DNA from: Phaeoceros laevis
Taxonomy: Eukaryota > Anthocerotophyta > Anthocerotopsida > Notothyladales
NCBI GenBank assembly: GCA_049999765.1
Contig: JBNGIQ010009230.1
Span: 1-64,000 of the forward strand
Direction: 5' to 3'
DNA length: 64,000 bases
The notes under the pieces are model-generated. The model worked only from the letters and a program-made list of their open reading frames with translations. It was not told where the DNA came from and made no database searches. Below are positions 31,601-44,951 of this stretch, piece after piece. The stretch's first letter is position 1, and the number at the start of each line of letters is the position of its first letter. A program made the translations under genes and the position numbers.

Positions 31601-34600
31601 GGTAGTGCTTCTGAGGGAGGTCAATCTGGTGATCCTGCTTCTGGCCCGTTGGGATCGTATGTGCAATTAAGCTCCAGCGTGGAAGATCTATCTCTTGGAG
31701 CAGATCCAGTTGCAGCCCCTCCACCCCCAGCTGATTACTCCATACTTTTTGGGGAAGACTTGAAGAGTTTTGATGACGAAGTCATTGAAGTAGGCTATTT
31801 GGGTCTTTTGGATGTGCCTGCTGTGGAAGAGGGATTGTTGCATCTGCTATATGCTTGCGCTTCACAGGCAAGTATTGTTAGCTTGTGTGTGATGCTGCTG
31901 TTTTTGCAGCTTTGATAGAATGAAGAACTGATTTTTGTATTGCCCAAACTGTGAGATGGTTAAGTCCTCCAACTTCCTGTCCCACTTCTGATCATCTGCC
32001 TTCCTTGATGTGGAAAGCACAGCCTGCACTTACACGAAGATTGGCAGATTCAAAGTCTGATCTTTCTGCTGTATTACCGTTCATTCAGGCTACACTCCCA
32101 GGTGCTTTTGCAACACATCGTCACACCTGGTCCCATTTTGCTCTGAGTGTTGCATACTGTTGGGGTCATATATTTATTCTTTTCGTTTTACAGCACTTCG
32201 TCCTCCTTCTATCACAACAAGTGCAACAGATCAAGTTGATGAGACTTTTTCACAGTGGCAATCATGGCTTGTTCAGCGCGCACTTTCTCAGGTCTGCCTA
32301 TTGTCTTGCAAAACTAGAATATCTCCGCAATCTTGCAAATAATGACAGTACAGTGGAAGGGTGAAGAATGCAGCTGTACTATAAATGAATTTCATTGCTG
32401 CATGTGGCAGGTTGTGGCTCTGTCAAGTTCACCATCTTATCAACCGCTTCTTGATGCATGTGCAGGATATCTATCATCCTATTCTCCAGCTCATGTAAGG
32501 TTCCGGTTTCTCCATGCCCTTGTAGATCAGTTTGTTCGTATCCTCTCATGTTTCTTGCATTCTGGTGTGCAATACTTTGTAGTTTGTGGATATCGTAATT
32601 ATTCACCGAATGTTGCAGGAGAAAGCAGCTTGTGTGCTAATTGATTTGTGCACTGGCCCACTTGCGCCTTGGCTGCCAATGGTCATAGCAAAGGTGAAAA
32701 AAAATGCTCTATTCGTAAGTTGTTGGGTGTGTGTAATGTGGTGAGCCAGCGTTGTAGTACCATTTTTAAGGAGTCAATTGGGTTGGTCATTGTAGGTCGA
32801 CCTTGCTATAGAATTTCTGGAAGATTTACTTGGTGTGATTCAGGTATGTACCTTTTCTTCAGCAGATTGAGCTAGTGTGGGGAACCATCTGTCATGAGCT
32901 CATCTTCTTATTCTGTTCCATCTGTGTTTTGTCAGACTGGTCAGAACAGTATAGGAGCTCGAGCGGCACTTCTGTATCTGATGTTGGGTCTATCTGGACA
33001 CATGGATGATAGGCTGGTGGAGTACAAGGTAGTTTTCTTCAACTTTTGGATGAGGCGTATCTGCTTGAATTCACTGTCAATTTTTTTTTGTATCGTTACC
33101 CAGACACATTTTACTTAGTGTCTCTTTGTTTTTTCTTTGGTATCAGGATGTGAAGCACCAACTACTTTTTCTCATAGAAATGCTCGAGCCTTACTTGATT
33201 CCAGCTATTACTCCTGTGAAGAACACCATTGCATTTGGAGATGTGTCAACTGTAATCCTTGACAAGCAGGAACAAAACTGTGCACTGGCTCTAGATCTTT
33301 TGCATACTGCAATAAGGAAGCCTGGTATTCTCTCGGCCATGGAAGGAGAGTGGAGGCGAGGTCATGCTGTACCAAGGTACTGCTACTTTTGTGAACTTCG
33401 ATGCTAGAAGAACTTGTGCTGCTAGACTGGGATTAGTAATTTTCTTGGCAATTTGTTGCAGTGTGTTGTTGTCTATATTGGCTCCACACGTGCCTCTACC
33501 GCCTGGAATTGATCTTCGCAAAAGCACTGTTGAGAAGGGACATGTAGTTGATACTAAATTAGGCAACAACAATGGCCATGACACTTCAGCAGTAGGCAAC
33601 TCGCTGCTGCTTACAAAACCTAGCATCGGAGATGATGAGAAGGTAGAGGTGCTGAGTGATGGGCTTTCAAAAAATACAACAGAGGATGGGAGCAACTTAT
33701 TCGCCCCTCCAGAGTTGAAGGGCCTATCTCTGCCAGCTCTAGCCAGTCATTTTGATGCCGCAACAAAGGAAAGTCAGAGTTTCGGGCTGGTTTCAAAATC
33801 TAGTGGGGAAAAGCATGCCCACGAGTTTGATGGGTTTCCTCCTCAGGGTGTTGATGCTGACGAGTATTTCAATCTGCAGGCTGAGTATTTGCAGCTTGTC
33901 AACACCCCGGAGAGAGAGCTACGGGCTTCAGAGTTCATTAGATTTGCTGCTGAGTTGCACTCAAGAGCTGAAGCTAGTAGTGACAGTCATCTAGCAGCTA
34001 CTGATGCATTGCTTTTAGCAGCAGAATGTCACTTGAATCCCTTTTTCATGGCTACTTCAGATCAGCAAGGCTCATGCAAGGATACTACTGCACAGGATCC
34101 TCTCGTGGATATTGTCAATTCAAAATTGAATGTTTTCGGCGGTGGACCAATTTCCGACCTAGTGTTGTGGCTGGAGGAACAAAGAGACAAAGCAGTTTTA
34201 CGAATCATTTTGCAGGCTGCTGAGTGGGATAGCTGTCTACCTCCAGGGGGTCCAGCTGCAGAATTTGAAGAAGTTGATGCAAGTGAGGGGGTTGAGTTGC
34301 GGGGACTGTCCAGTATGGTGTCTGTCGCTGAGGAGGATGGAGCTATAGAGGATGCTGTGACTGTTGTTCGCCAACATCAAGCATTAGTTTGTACATTTCT
34401 GGTCCGTCAACTGCAGAGGGACCGACATCACATGTATGAGGTTCTTTTACAAGGCCTCTTGTTTGTTCTGGAATCAGCAACTGAATTAGCGGCACCTGCA
34501 ACTGATATTGTGAGCGTTATTCTTCAAACAGCGGAACGCTTGAACTCTGCACTTACTTTGTATCACAATCAACTGCGTGATGGGACTGCACCTAAGGGAT

Positions 34601-37600
34601 GTGCCAGATTCCACGGTATCAGGAGACAGTGGGCATTGTTGCGCAGGTTGGTGATTGTATCCAGTGGGGGTTGGTCAAGAGACCAACACAGTAGTACTAT
34701 CGGGATGTCTACTTCCATGGGGCTCGTCCCTGCTTGGGCTTGGGTTGCAAAGATCCCAGAGTTCTCAGTTTCGTTTTTCCCTCTTGTGAGATTTGTGGGT
34801 TGGATGGCACTGTCCAGGCTTTCAAAGTTCTCGAAAGAGAGTGGCCTTTGCCTTGTCACTGATGTTGCAGAGTTGAGCAGACTGCTGCTGATCTTTTCCG
34901 ATGAACTAGTTTCAATCGGAGGCTTGCAATCTGGAATGAGTGGCGAAGATAACCAGCATGTGGAACAGGTTTTAAAACCTTTCCAGGAGCACACACAGAC
35001 CGTTTCACAGGAAGTGGAGCAGGGGGACCATAGTGGACTTGTCAGGATTCTCTATCCTGAATTAGATGAAGTCTTTCCACACCTCAAGTTACAGTTCAGA
35101 TCTTTTGCTGAGACTATATTGGATTCCGTCTGCCTCCAACTAAAGGAGGTTCCTCGTGCTGCTGTCCCTGATATGCTAACCTGGTTTTCAGGACTCTGCC
35201 AGGATCCTTTCAGTCTGACTGATGAGCGTCCTACTCACGCCCTAGGTTCAATTGGGAACTCAGATATCAAAGGGTTTGCTGCTTCCAATGTGAGATCTGT
35301 GATATTGCACTTGCTGGAGGTTATTGTACTCGAGCACATTGATGCCATTCTGCCAGAGCTGCCCAGAGTTATGGGGGTAGTTTTGGCCCTGTGTAGGAGC
35401 TCATATTGTGATGCGAGGCTGTTGGAATCCGTAATGACAGCACTAAAGCCCATCATTTCCCATTCTACAGCCTCAGCTGCAGCTGTAGAATTCCATGCTG
35501 GTTCCCATGTGCCTTCAATGACGTTTGAGTCATTATGCTTTGATACAATTTTGGAGCAGCTGAAACTGGGGCCTAGTCACAGGAAGAGTTGTAAATCAGA
35601 GCCAAGAAAACCCCTCCTTTTGTTTCTTTCAGGATTCATACTTTCCGACCTCTCTCAAGCGAAGCGAAATGACCTTCTTTCCAGTCTTCTTAGTTGGACA
35701 GATTTCAAGGCCCATGACACGAAAGAAACACTGCATGTCTATCTCTCTGCATTTCTAAAGGTTTTGGAAGAGTGTACATATCTTCTTGCAGGAGTAGGGA
35801 ATGGTGGCAGTTTGTTACCCCGTAGAAGGTCTCAAGAAGCAGGTCGGTCAGAACCACCAGCTGATGTTATGGACCACTCTAAAGCAAACACCCCCACTAG
35901 CACGTCATCCACGGGGTTGAGTGGTGTGGAGTATGAGGATTCGAGGAAGGTAGCTTACTTGGAGGCTGAACCTCCATCCTCGGATGATACTGAAATACAT
36001 GGGGGTTTTGAAGTAGTCGAAAAGGAAAGAACCAGACCCGAGGGTAATGATAATCTTGTTGACTTGGACAAGACTGTCAGGGCAAATGGTCTTCAAGTTT
36101 CATCGGGGGCAAATGAGTACAGGGAGAAGGTTCAGCGATTAGTGATATCCCTGTCACCCTCTCTTGAGGCGGCCTGGAGGTTGCACCCACAGCTTACGGC
36201 AAAGGTGAGCCGCTTGGGAGCTTCCTGTCTCCTCTACTCAAGTGTATCGCAGAATAGCCACACAAAAAACGCTCTTAGACAAGACGAGGGACAGGATGGT
36301 GGTTCTGGAATGCAAGAAAAGGCATTTGCCATAGATCCAGAGGCTTTTGTCCTGAATGTTTTACTCTTACAGAAAATTCACTGTTGGCAGGGAGCTGGTG
36401 AGGCAATAGACTATTTCTTATCCACATCAGTATCTCAACGTGTAGCAGATGCCTTCCCAATATTGTGCAAGGTGCTTCAGCACCAATGTAGCCATGCTCC
36501 AAGGATTGCCTGGAGGCTGCAGACAAATAGATGGTTGTCAAAAGCGCTCTTGCTTGCTCAAAGTACTGACTGTGAAGCATCAGCTGAGCCCCTGATCCAT
36601 CTTCTATGCAGTATGTTAGAACATCCAGAACCGGAGCAGCGTTCTGGTGCATTACAGCAGCTAGGGAAATTTGTCGATAATGAATTAAGTGGTGAAGTAA
36701 GTGTGAATGATGTGGGGACAAAGCTGAACGCTGAAATGTACATGAAGACGGACTTTAGACAAATGTTGGTTGCATCAACTTGGAGCAAAGTGTCATATGC
36801 AGCTGCCTGTGACCCACTTCTGGGATTGAGAAGGCAGGCGCTGGAGCTGCTTCTCAAGTTCATACCTTTAGCACAGACTTCACTGCTGTTGTCATTTTTG
36901 TCTGCTGCTGATGGGATACTTCCGTATCTCTCACAGTCCGGGAAAGTAATGGGCTCTGGTCCACTCGCAAGGCTTGCTTTAGCTGTATTTGGCAAAGCTT
37001 GCTTATATTCGTCAGCTTCTGACTTCGATGCCATACCTGATAATGTTTGGAGCAGCATAAAGGCCATGTCAGAAACTAAACCTGGTAAGTTGACGTTCGT
37101 AACTGCTCATTTGTTTGACAAACTGAAGGCTAATCTGTCGTTTTGAGTCCTGTTAAGCACAAGCTGACCTTCAGCCGTACTGGGTTGTGGATTCTCAGGT
37201 AGTGTGTTCATGGAATCAGACCGTGCTGTATGTCAGGCTTTACTGCGTCTGAGACATGAAGGAGAATCAGCGAAAAAAGTGCGATTAACTCAATTTCTAT
37301 TGTCATTGTTGCTGATGTGTGTGGAAACGCTCTGGTTTGCCCAGTATGTCAATACCCCAGAGTGGCTTAGTGCGTCTGAGAACTAGTGGTCATTGAAACT
37401 GGTCATGACGCATGCAGCATATCAGACAAGCACTTACAGGGGATGTTGAATCTGAGGAAACTAGCTCTCAAAATACACACGTGCGAGAGGCTGTATTGGA
37501 GGTTGGTATCTTTTGAGCTGTCGTAGGGAGATAGCAAGATTAATTTTGATTAGTCCCAGAATTGATCGTTAATTTGGACCGGTATGACAATTCAGAATTT

Positions 37601-39515
37601 CATGATTATGCAGGTCCTGGCGAGACTCAACAAGATCCGCCTCTCAGTGGATGCGTGTAAATCTGCAGCCATGAAAGAGTCCATGGTTAGTAGTACTTAC
37701 AACCGTCATTGTCCTACACCGACAATCCATGTCACCACAGTTGTGCACCTTGCAAAGTAACTTTCCTGTTTTCTTGTTACGTTCAGGATCTTGAGCAGGC
37801 AGAGATAGAGCTAGAGCTAGCCAAGGAAGAGCAGAGTCTGGAAGATGCTGGAATGCGCCGTGACAACCGTCCATCCACTTCTCCGGCATCTACGTCAGGT
37901 TGCTTCCTCTGCTTCTGGGTGCACAAACTTTCCATTTGACAAAGTTCTGTTGGCAGTGCCTTTGAACTGTGGAATAGAAGCGATCTAGTATCAGACGGTC
38001 AAGAAACACCGTATATCTTGCAGGATTTACAGGGACTGGTGGGAGGAGTGTGGTTGAAGTCAGATCACAGATTCTTGCAATGTATTTTCACTGAGCCATC
38101 ATCCACGAGCAATATGGAAGTTTTGAAGCATCTGTCATTCTAGATAGATCGCAAACTGGATGTTTGTCTGCTGCAACAGGTTAGCCAATCTCTGAGTTTT
38201 GAACTTTCTTTTGCTGTGGGCAGAGAAAGGACAAGTGCCCGGGCTGAAATCTCAGCGCGGAGAGAGCGGCAGAAGCTCTTGCGGCATGAGCAACAGATTG
38301 CGCTAGAAGAGTCTAGAATAAGAGAATTGCAGCTCTTTCAGATGTTGGAGAGGTATGTCCTGCTCAGGAAGTTACAGAATATTCTTATTTATGCTCCAAT
38401 ATCTTTAATCTGCACACACGGTTTGTGCAATTGTGGAACAGGGAAAGGGCTGCTGAAGCTGAAAGAGAGATCGAACGCCAGAGAACTTTGGAGAAAGAGA
38501 AGGCAAAGACCCGAGAGTTGAAATACGCTTTGGAAATGGAGGTGGAAAGGCGTAACCAGGTGAGAACGAACACTAAATTTTTGCCCTGATAAAAAGCACC
38601 ATGCCTTGCAGGTATTCTTGTGCCAGTGCTTCATGACCAAGCAATCTGTGAACAACACCTTCAGACTGGTGGCTGTGTGTGTGTGTGTGTGAATCATCCC
38701 AGGGAGTGATGTCGCCATATGTTTTGATGTATTTGCATCCCATGTGAACCTTAAATCTGTGACACCACCCTTTCAGAGAGAGTATCAAAGAGACTTAGAT
38801 CAAAGGGAATCAAGCGCAACCCGTTCTTCTCGACGAGAATATCCAAGCGCAACACCAAGCAGGTGAGTGAACTCCATGTGAGCATCATCGTTCACCCCTG
38901 ACTGCAGGAATGGTCTGCCGGGTTGTGTTCTGGATCCTTGATCACTGGGACTGGACGGTCTCTTGGGTTATGTTATGGACCCTACACCCAAATCGCCTGT
39001 CATGTTGTAGCCGTCCAAGGGAGCGATACCGGGAAAGGGATAGGGAGGGGGGGCGTCAGGAGGGGAGTTCAAGACCGAGTAATGGCAGTGGAAGTGCAAC
39101 AACTCCTCCTGCAACTCCAACAGCGGGTGGCTCGAGTAGTAACCAAACATCCAGTCTAAGTATTTCAACCTCAACAATGGCACTGGCACCGGTTCCAGCC
39201 ACAGCAGTCACAAGTCCAGCTGCCCTGTCAAGTAGGGCATATCCTGGACAGTCCTTGGCCTTGTTGCATGCTAGGGAGCGCAGTGAGGATAGGGGTTATG
39301 ATGAGGGGTTAGATGGTAATGGAATGTTACGGGATGATTTGAGCAGTTATGGAGAATCTGAGGCTGGAGTAGCCATGGACCCCAGCCTGAGCAGTAGTCA
39401 AAGACAAAGCTCTCGATCTTCCAGGCTCAGGCAAGTAGTTGAGAGAAGGGAGAGAGATGGTAGACGCGAAGGGAAGTGGGAGAGAAAACAGAACAAACTG
39501 GACGGTTTGTGCTAA
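28672..39515 (+). CDS. Large conserved plant protein: N-terminal F5/8C-like domain, helical middle, Arg/Glu-rich coiled coil; 26 exons, 2,247 aa
   Basis: Exons: 28672-28836, 28971-29051, 29167-29304, 29404-29514, 29628-29678, 29857-29954, 30148-30235, 31336-31473, 31568-31867, 32023-32101, 32194-32291, 32411-32494, 32619-32693, 32796-32843, 32936-33028, 33147-33376, 33462-37084, 37199-37278, 37418-37501, 37614-37685, 37787-37898, 38024-38081, 38224-38352, 38442-38559, 38777-38862, 39011-39515. All phases agree (6,744 nt). Residues 1-150 match a galactose-binding-like fold (VLDPDLRSHWST, SHIRVHNKSVLEWE, PCRFVRISCLRGNP). The 3.6-kb exon is helical and repeat-like with acidic linkers. The C terminus is a basic/acidic coiled coil (EREIERQRTLEKEKAKTREL) and ends VERRERDGRREGKWERK. 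I recognise the family in seed plants but know no established function. The donor at 31868 is GC; the donor at 37279 is weak. The intron 30236-31335 contains the 400-N gap. Confidence 0.9.
30442..30841. other. Assembly gap (400 N) with identical 47-bp flanks
   Basis: The 47 bases before the gap (30395-30441) and after it (30842-30888) are identical (ATTTCATCCGTCGAGAAGCC ... CTTAACCACAC). It lies within the seventh intron of the large gene. Confidence 0.98.
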
Positions 39516-40926
39516 TCAGAACTCTAGGGAAGGGGCAAGGGTTTTTGCCTTGGAGCTCTCCTTTAACAGTTCTTTGTAAGTAATTCTGTATTGGTGGACA
39601 GGTTGTATAGGGGCAGATCCTGAGATGGCCGCAGCTTCTCCAAAGTTGTAATATATTCTCAATGAGAGCTTGAAGATGGCATGATGGCCTGGACATACAG
39701 CTTGTACTGGACTCCAGAATGTGGCAGTGAGGTGATTGACTGAGCTTTCGGGTCGCGAACAGCTGGCCATGCACTCCTTGTACGGGACGGTCTTGGGAGC
39801 TTAGTAGGTATCATGTAACCGGCACATGTAGGGAGGGTACCTTGTACCTCATTTACTTCCCCTCCCAGCCACCTGGAAGGTGTGAGTTCTCGAAACACAA
39901 TCAGGAGGACCACCTCGCTACAGGACAACCACCTCGGTAACAGTGCATGTCTCCATCTTACAGCGGCTTGCCCTTGTATGGAGGTCAGCAGAACATCATG
40001 ACGGACATCTTCTGTGCTTACACATCAGGTCGCTAGTATGTGGGATAGCCATCTGCAGTACGTGCTGGTGCAAAGAAAATGGGTCTTGTCCTACATTGTG
40101 ATCCCATTATGACACCAAGTGTGTCTAGTGTCCTCGTAGATGCATTTGGAAACTGGGTCTCACCAATCGAAGCTTCGTCCAGGCTCCTTCCATTGTCCTG
40201 ATCTTACTTGCACCGTCTAGTCTAGACTCTAGAGGTTTACCATCTCGTTTCAAGCTTGTGATCTTAATTAATACTGCCCTTCTTAGATGTTTGAACTATC
40301 ATACAAGATTGTAGTGTCGTAGGAGAAAAGCATGTTTATCGACTCCACATGGGGCTCATGGTCCAACATGGAGGTAAGACGTATGTCCTCTCCTTAGGAT
40401 TGTTGTCAAATGTTAACCGCATTCTCGTGAAAATGGTCAGGTTTGCCATATCAAATGCGTTCTCGAAGATCCATTTTAGTCGCTGCATCAGCTGCTTTAT
40501 GACCGTACTCGTCCAGCCTGCTCTTCCTCTACCGTGGGCACATCAGTGTCGCTCTCCGTCGGTCGCTCTTTCATTTCGTTGCAGTGTGGTCTTTCGCACA
40601 ACACTATCTGCTGCGCTGGCGTCTCGCCTGCCCGAGCACCTGCCATATTCTTGTTTACAAACAGCTCCAAAGCGCCGAAGCTTCCTTGGCCCAGACCTAT
40701 GTAGGATCAGGTACTTTCAAATCATGGCCCCTATTTTAGATTTCTCGTCGTGGAATTTTTTTCTGTGCCAGATTTGGTCAAACATTGCAGCTTTTCTCTG
40801 TACTCCCTGATGGGACTACACGGGAAATACTGTCAATCAATCAGACCTTGAACGTCCAGATCTCACATCCTGACTCATAACCAGACTGTGCTGGAATCTT
40901 CTGGATGTTTCACAATAGACGTCCAG
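39516..40926. other. Convergent intergenic region
   Basis: Lies between the 3' ends of the large plus-strand gene and the minus-strand PPR gene. Must contain both polyadenylation regions. No other gene recognised. Confidence 0.4.
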
Positions 40927-43661
40927 TCAAGGTGTGGCGTTTACTAACTTTACTTCCCCCATTTGGACACAAAGATCACGCAAATTGGCATATATACACA
41001 AGCTTTCTGAATGTTCACGGTCACCCACGACAAATGTATGTGGAAGCCCGCCAGTGTCTGTCAACCAGCTCAGTCCGGGTTGCTTCCATGCTTGTGATCT
41101 CAGTCGCTTTGACTGCACCTCCTGAGCCTCCGTCAGCATGTGAGCTCCAGCATAGATGCTTGACAACAAGACAAATGCAGCAGGATCAGCTTTGTCCAAC
41201 CTCATGACACATTCAAATGCTGTTCGTCCGAGCTCAACATTTTTCCACTTCCGGCAGGCACCCAACAGACTTCGCCACACTTCACCAGGAGGTGGGACTG
41301 GCATCGTTTTCACCATCTTCATTGCCTTGCCCAGTTGGCCTGCTCGGCCGAGGAGGTCGATCATGCAATTGTAGTGTTCAACGCTCGGGATGAGGCCGAA
41401 GTCTCTTGCCATAGAATCAAAGTAACTCTGACCCTTGTCCACTAGACCCACATGGCTGCACAGAGTGAGAAGACCGAGAAATGTAAAGCTGTCTGGATGT
41501 ATACCCTTCTGCCTCATCACCTCGAACGAGTCAAACACATGCTGGCTCTGTCCTTGCCGTGCATATCCTGTGATCAATGCATTCCAGGCCACTACATCTC
41601 TGGATCCTGATGCATCAAACACCTGCTGGGCGTCGTCCATGCTCCCACATTTGCAATACATGTCAATAAGGCCACTTGCCACAAATGAATCGGTATCCTC
41701 AAGCCTAGTTTTTGAGATCTGGGCATGGATTTCTTTCCCCTTCTCCAGCAATGCCATGCTGCCGCACGCCTTGAGTGCACCAATGAACGTCCTCTCATTG
41801 GGTTCTACACCTTCCTGTTGCATCCGTGCATATAACTGCAGAGCCACATCACCTTTGTCCAGCAGCGCGTAGCCCAAGATCATGGTTGTCCAGGAAACAA
41901 CATTACGATGAGACATTTTGTCAAAAACATCCCTCGCATCCACCAGGCTTCCACATTTGATATATGCATCCACCATAATGTTCCCCACAAATATGTCCTC
42001 ACACCCACTCCTCACTACTTGGGCATGAATGGCTCTGATTTGCTCCAGGCACCATGTCTTCGTACAGTTCCGGTCAGCTTCATTCCCTTCTTCTGATGCT
42101 GCCAGGCTACTGCAAGCCTTGAGTGCACCAACAAACGTGCGGTCATCTGGAACCACGCCTTCCTTTTGCATCTGTGCGAACAGCTGCAATGCCTCTTTCC
42201 CCTCCCCCATCTGGGAGTAACCCAAGATAATGGCAGTCCAAGTAACCACACTTCGAAGAGACATTCTACCAAAGACATGCCTAGCATCCACCAGGCTGCC
42301 ACATTTGGCATACACATCCACCAACATGGTTCCCACAAATATGTCAGACTCAAAGCCACTCGTCAAAGCTAAGGAGTGGATGGCCCTGACTTGGTCCAGG
42401 CACCGTTGTTTCACAAGCATCCCATGTGCATTATTGGCATGTTCAGATGAGGCCAGGCTACTACTGCAAGCCTTGAGCACAGCAACGAAAGTTCGGTCAT
42501 TGGGTATTACACCTTCCTGCTGCATCTGCTCATACAACTTCACAGCCTCGTCACATTGTTCCATCTGTGCATACCCTGATATCATGGAGTTCCAGGAAAC
42601 CACACTGCGGCGATGCATCTTGTCAAAGACACCTCTAGCCTCCACAAGACTCCCACATTTTCCATACACATCCACCAGCATGGTCCCAACGTACACATCC
42701 AACTCCAAACCGCTCTCCACCACCTCGGCATGGATTTGCTTCGCACTTTTCAGGTCCTTCAAGCTGCTGCATGCCTGCAATGCAGCCACGTAGGTGTATG
42801 AGCTGAATATCAGTCCAACCTGTTGCATTTCCTTGTAGATCCTGAGAGCTTGTCTGCCCTTCCCACACTTGACATGCTGGGACATGAGTGCAGTCTGGGA
42901 GACCACATAATGTTGTCGAGGTATCGTCGTCCTGTTAGCAGCAAAAGATCCTCCGGTTCCTCTTTCCTCGCCGGCAGAACTTCTGCCACTGTCAGAGGTG
43001 CCTGCATCACTTTTCTTGACGGATACGTTCCTCTCCAGAGCCTCTGTCATGCACTGTGAATTGCTCCAGCAGTCTATCCAGCGCCTGCTCTTGCTACTTT
43101 TATGTCTCTTAACATCTGGAGACTTCGGATGGAGCTGCAATTAACATCCAAACAATGAGTCTTTCTTGGGCAAAAAGAGGAACCAAGGCAGTAAAGGAAC
43201 CACAACCCTGTTTAGCCACTTACTTTCTCATTGATGTTACCCAGCCACCTAGTCTGGTCCTTGAAGCCCTCTTGCCGCAGTTGCCCTTGAGCAGCCACGT
43301 GGTCTCGCAATGACTCCACACCTACATGAACAGATTCAAAAGTCAGTCCAGCTAGCATGGCACAACATCCCACCTGGAATTCAGCTGTACCATTGTCAGT
43401 AGCACCAGGTATCCCATTTGCGTGGAAGGGAGCAGCATCCGCGGCCTCCTGGAAAGAATCGAGCTCGGCTTGAACTCCCTCATGCGTGAACCGGTCATCA
43501 ATCCGGGCACCTTCTTGTGGTTTTGAATGCCAACCCGGATTTTTCTGGAATTCTGTGTGCCCTCGGATTGCCGACACAGAGGCGGCAATGGACAGATTGT
43601 GCTTCTTCTTGACCACTCTCGCCACGCATGCGGCGGTGAGTCTCATACCTCGCACTGTCAT
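40927..43661 (-). CDS. PPR protein, PLS class, E+ type, 2 exons, 881 aa
   Basis: Sequence-specific organellar RNA-binding protein, probably a C-to-U (or U-to-C) editing factor. Exon 1 43661-43224 encodes 146 residues with a basic, Ser/Ala-rich start (MTVRGMRLTAACVARVVKKK) that looks like a mitochondrial or plastid presequence. The donor is AAA|GTAAGT. Exon 2 43134-40927 starts after TTGCAG. The second exon alone has no ATG at its beginning, which supports the splice. About five PLS triads (VDVYAKCGSLVDARHVF, DMYCKCGSMDDAQQVF) are followed by E1/E2 (LLGRAGQLGKAMKMVKTMP, RKWKNVELGRTAFE) and the PG-box (KQPGLSWLTD...HTFVVGDREH). The protein stops about 25 residues later, so the DYW cytidine deaminase domain is missing and a deaminase must come in trans if it edits. 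Confidence 0.9.
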
Positions 43662-44404
43662 GCAAGGCCCCGGTTCGCTATTCGCTGTTCATGTTGGCCT
43701 TGGCAGAACATGGCGGTGAAAAACAGTTCTGCTGTGACGTTTGTTTTGATCGTGACGTTTGTTTTGATCAGCTTGGGAATCACACGCTTGGTAAAAGCGT
43801 ATCTGTAACTTACGTGGCATGCGCTTAAGTTCATCTATCCGTCTATCCCGCGGCACACTTGGCAGCAGCACATTTGTAGGTCTGGGCGGACCCCCTAACA
43901 ATGCACCAGTGTGGCCTCACCAAGTGTCGGGCAGCTGCTCACTGAGGGGTCTCGTGTCACGCACTGATTTATCGTACTCCGGGGAAGGCGGGTGTGAATC
44001 GATGAAATCCAGGCCGACGACAGAATCGAGGGGTGCTTTCGTTTGTGGCAGTTTCAAGAGTCCCATTTGGAAATCTTTCGCTTGCAATTGTGCTGAATTT
44101 GAGCAAACCTGTGGCTCGTGACCGGAGAACAACTCAAGAGGACCGAGTGCACTGTGTGGTGGTAAGACTTCACTTAGCTGGCACTCACGCATGTTTCCCT
44201 CTTGGTTCAGGATGATTTTTGAGCTTCACTTTGAGTACGCCTTACTTTGAGTACTCAGTGCTGAGCTGTGCTTTGTTGTTGCCCTGCAGGCAGTCGGACG
44301 TGTGGCAATCCTTGGAAGCCCTTCGTGGACAACTCCATCATCGAGCCCTGAGCAGCTCTCGTGTTCTTGAGAGAAGAATCTACAGGTCTGTCAAGTGAGC
44401 AAAA
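43662..44404. other. Divergent intergenic region, PPR / OEP16 promoters
   Basis: 743 bp between two divergent starts. Contains a doubled GTGACGTTTGTTTTGATC at about 43735-43770. No gene seen. Confidence 0.5.
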
Positions 44405-44951
44405 ATGCCTCGCACCAGGGTGTCCGCGTCTGTGAGCTCTCCGAGCGTGGATGTTATCGTGGACATGGGCCACCCGTTCCTCAACAGGACGGTGGACGGG
44501 TTTTTGAAGATCGGGGCTGTGGGAGTGGCACACGCAGCTGCATCCGAGACCTTCAGGATCCTGAAGAAGGAGAGCGTCACCAAAAACGACCTAGAGAGGG
44601 CGTTGAAGAAGATGGGGGAGGAAGGGTTGCAGTGGGGCGTCGTGGCTGGGCTCTACACCGGCATGGAGTACGGCATGGAGCAGGTATTGAGACCTAAACT
44701 TGTTGAAGGAATTCCCAGGCAGCCACCCCTTGGCAGACTCCATAGGACTGTCATTCTCATCGTACCTGGATTGTGATGTAATGCAGGTGCGAGGAAGGCA
44801 CGATTGGAAGAATGCGTGCCTGGGAGGGGCTTTGACGGGGGCACTGCTCACCTTTGGGGACAGCAGGTACTCTCGGGAGAAGATGATCCAGTCGGCCATC
44901 ACTGGAGCAGCCTTGGCCACTGCTTCCGAGTTCATCAGATACTTGACCTGA
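44405..44951 (+). CDS. OEP16: Plastid outer envelope pore protein OEP16, 2 exons, 147 aa
   Basis: Member of the PRAT (Tim17/22/23) family. OEP16 forms a cation-selective, amino-acid-permeable channel in the chloroplast outer envelope. Exons 44405-44683 and 44787-44951, phase 0, 444 nt. Matches to family: VDVIVDMGHPFLNRTVDGFL (residues about 14-33), KIGAVGVAHAAASETFRIL, LKKMGEEGLQWGVVAGLYTG, MEYGMEQ, then RGRHDWKNACLGGALTGALL and AITGAALATASEFIRYL. Four Gly/Ala-rich membrane helices are expected; the length equals that of other OEP16. The start context AAAATGCC and family alignment fix the start. The VDMGHPFLN segment is typical of OEP16-1/2 rather than OEP16-3. Confidence 0.95.

Noticed and set aside
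43212-43661. Separate 149-aa protein upstream of the first PPR gene
   Set aside because: It ends at a perfect AAA|GTAAGT donor in phase with the PPR exon, which itself lacks a start codon. Better read as exon 1 of that gene.
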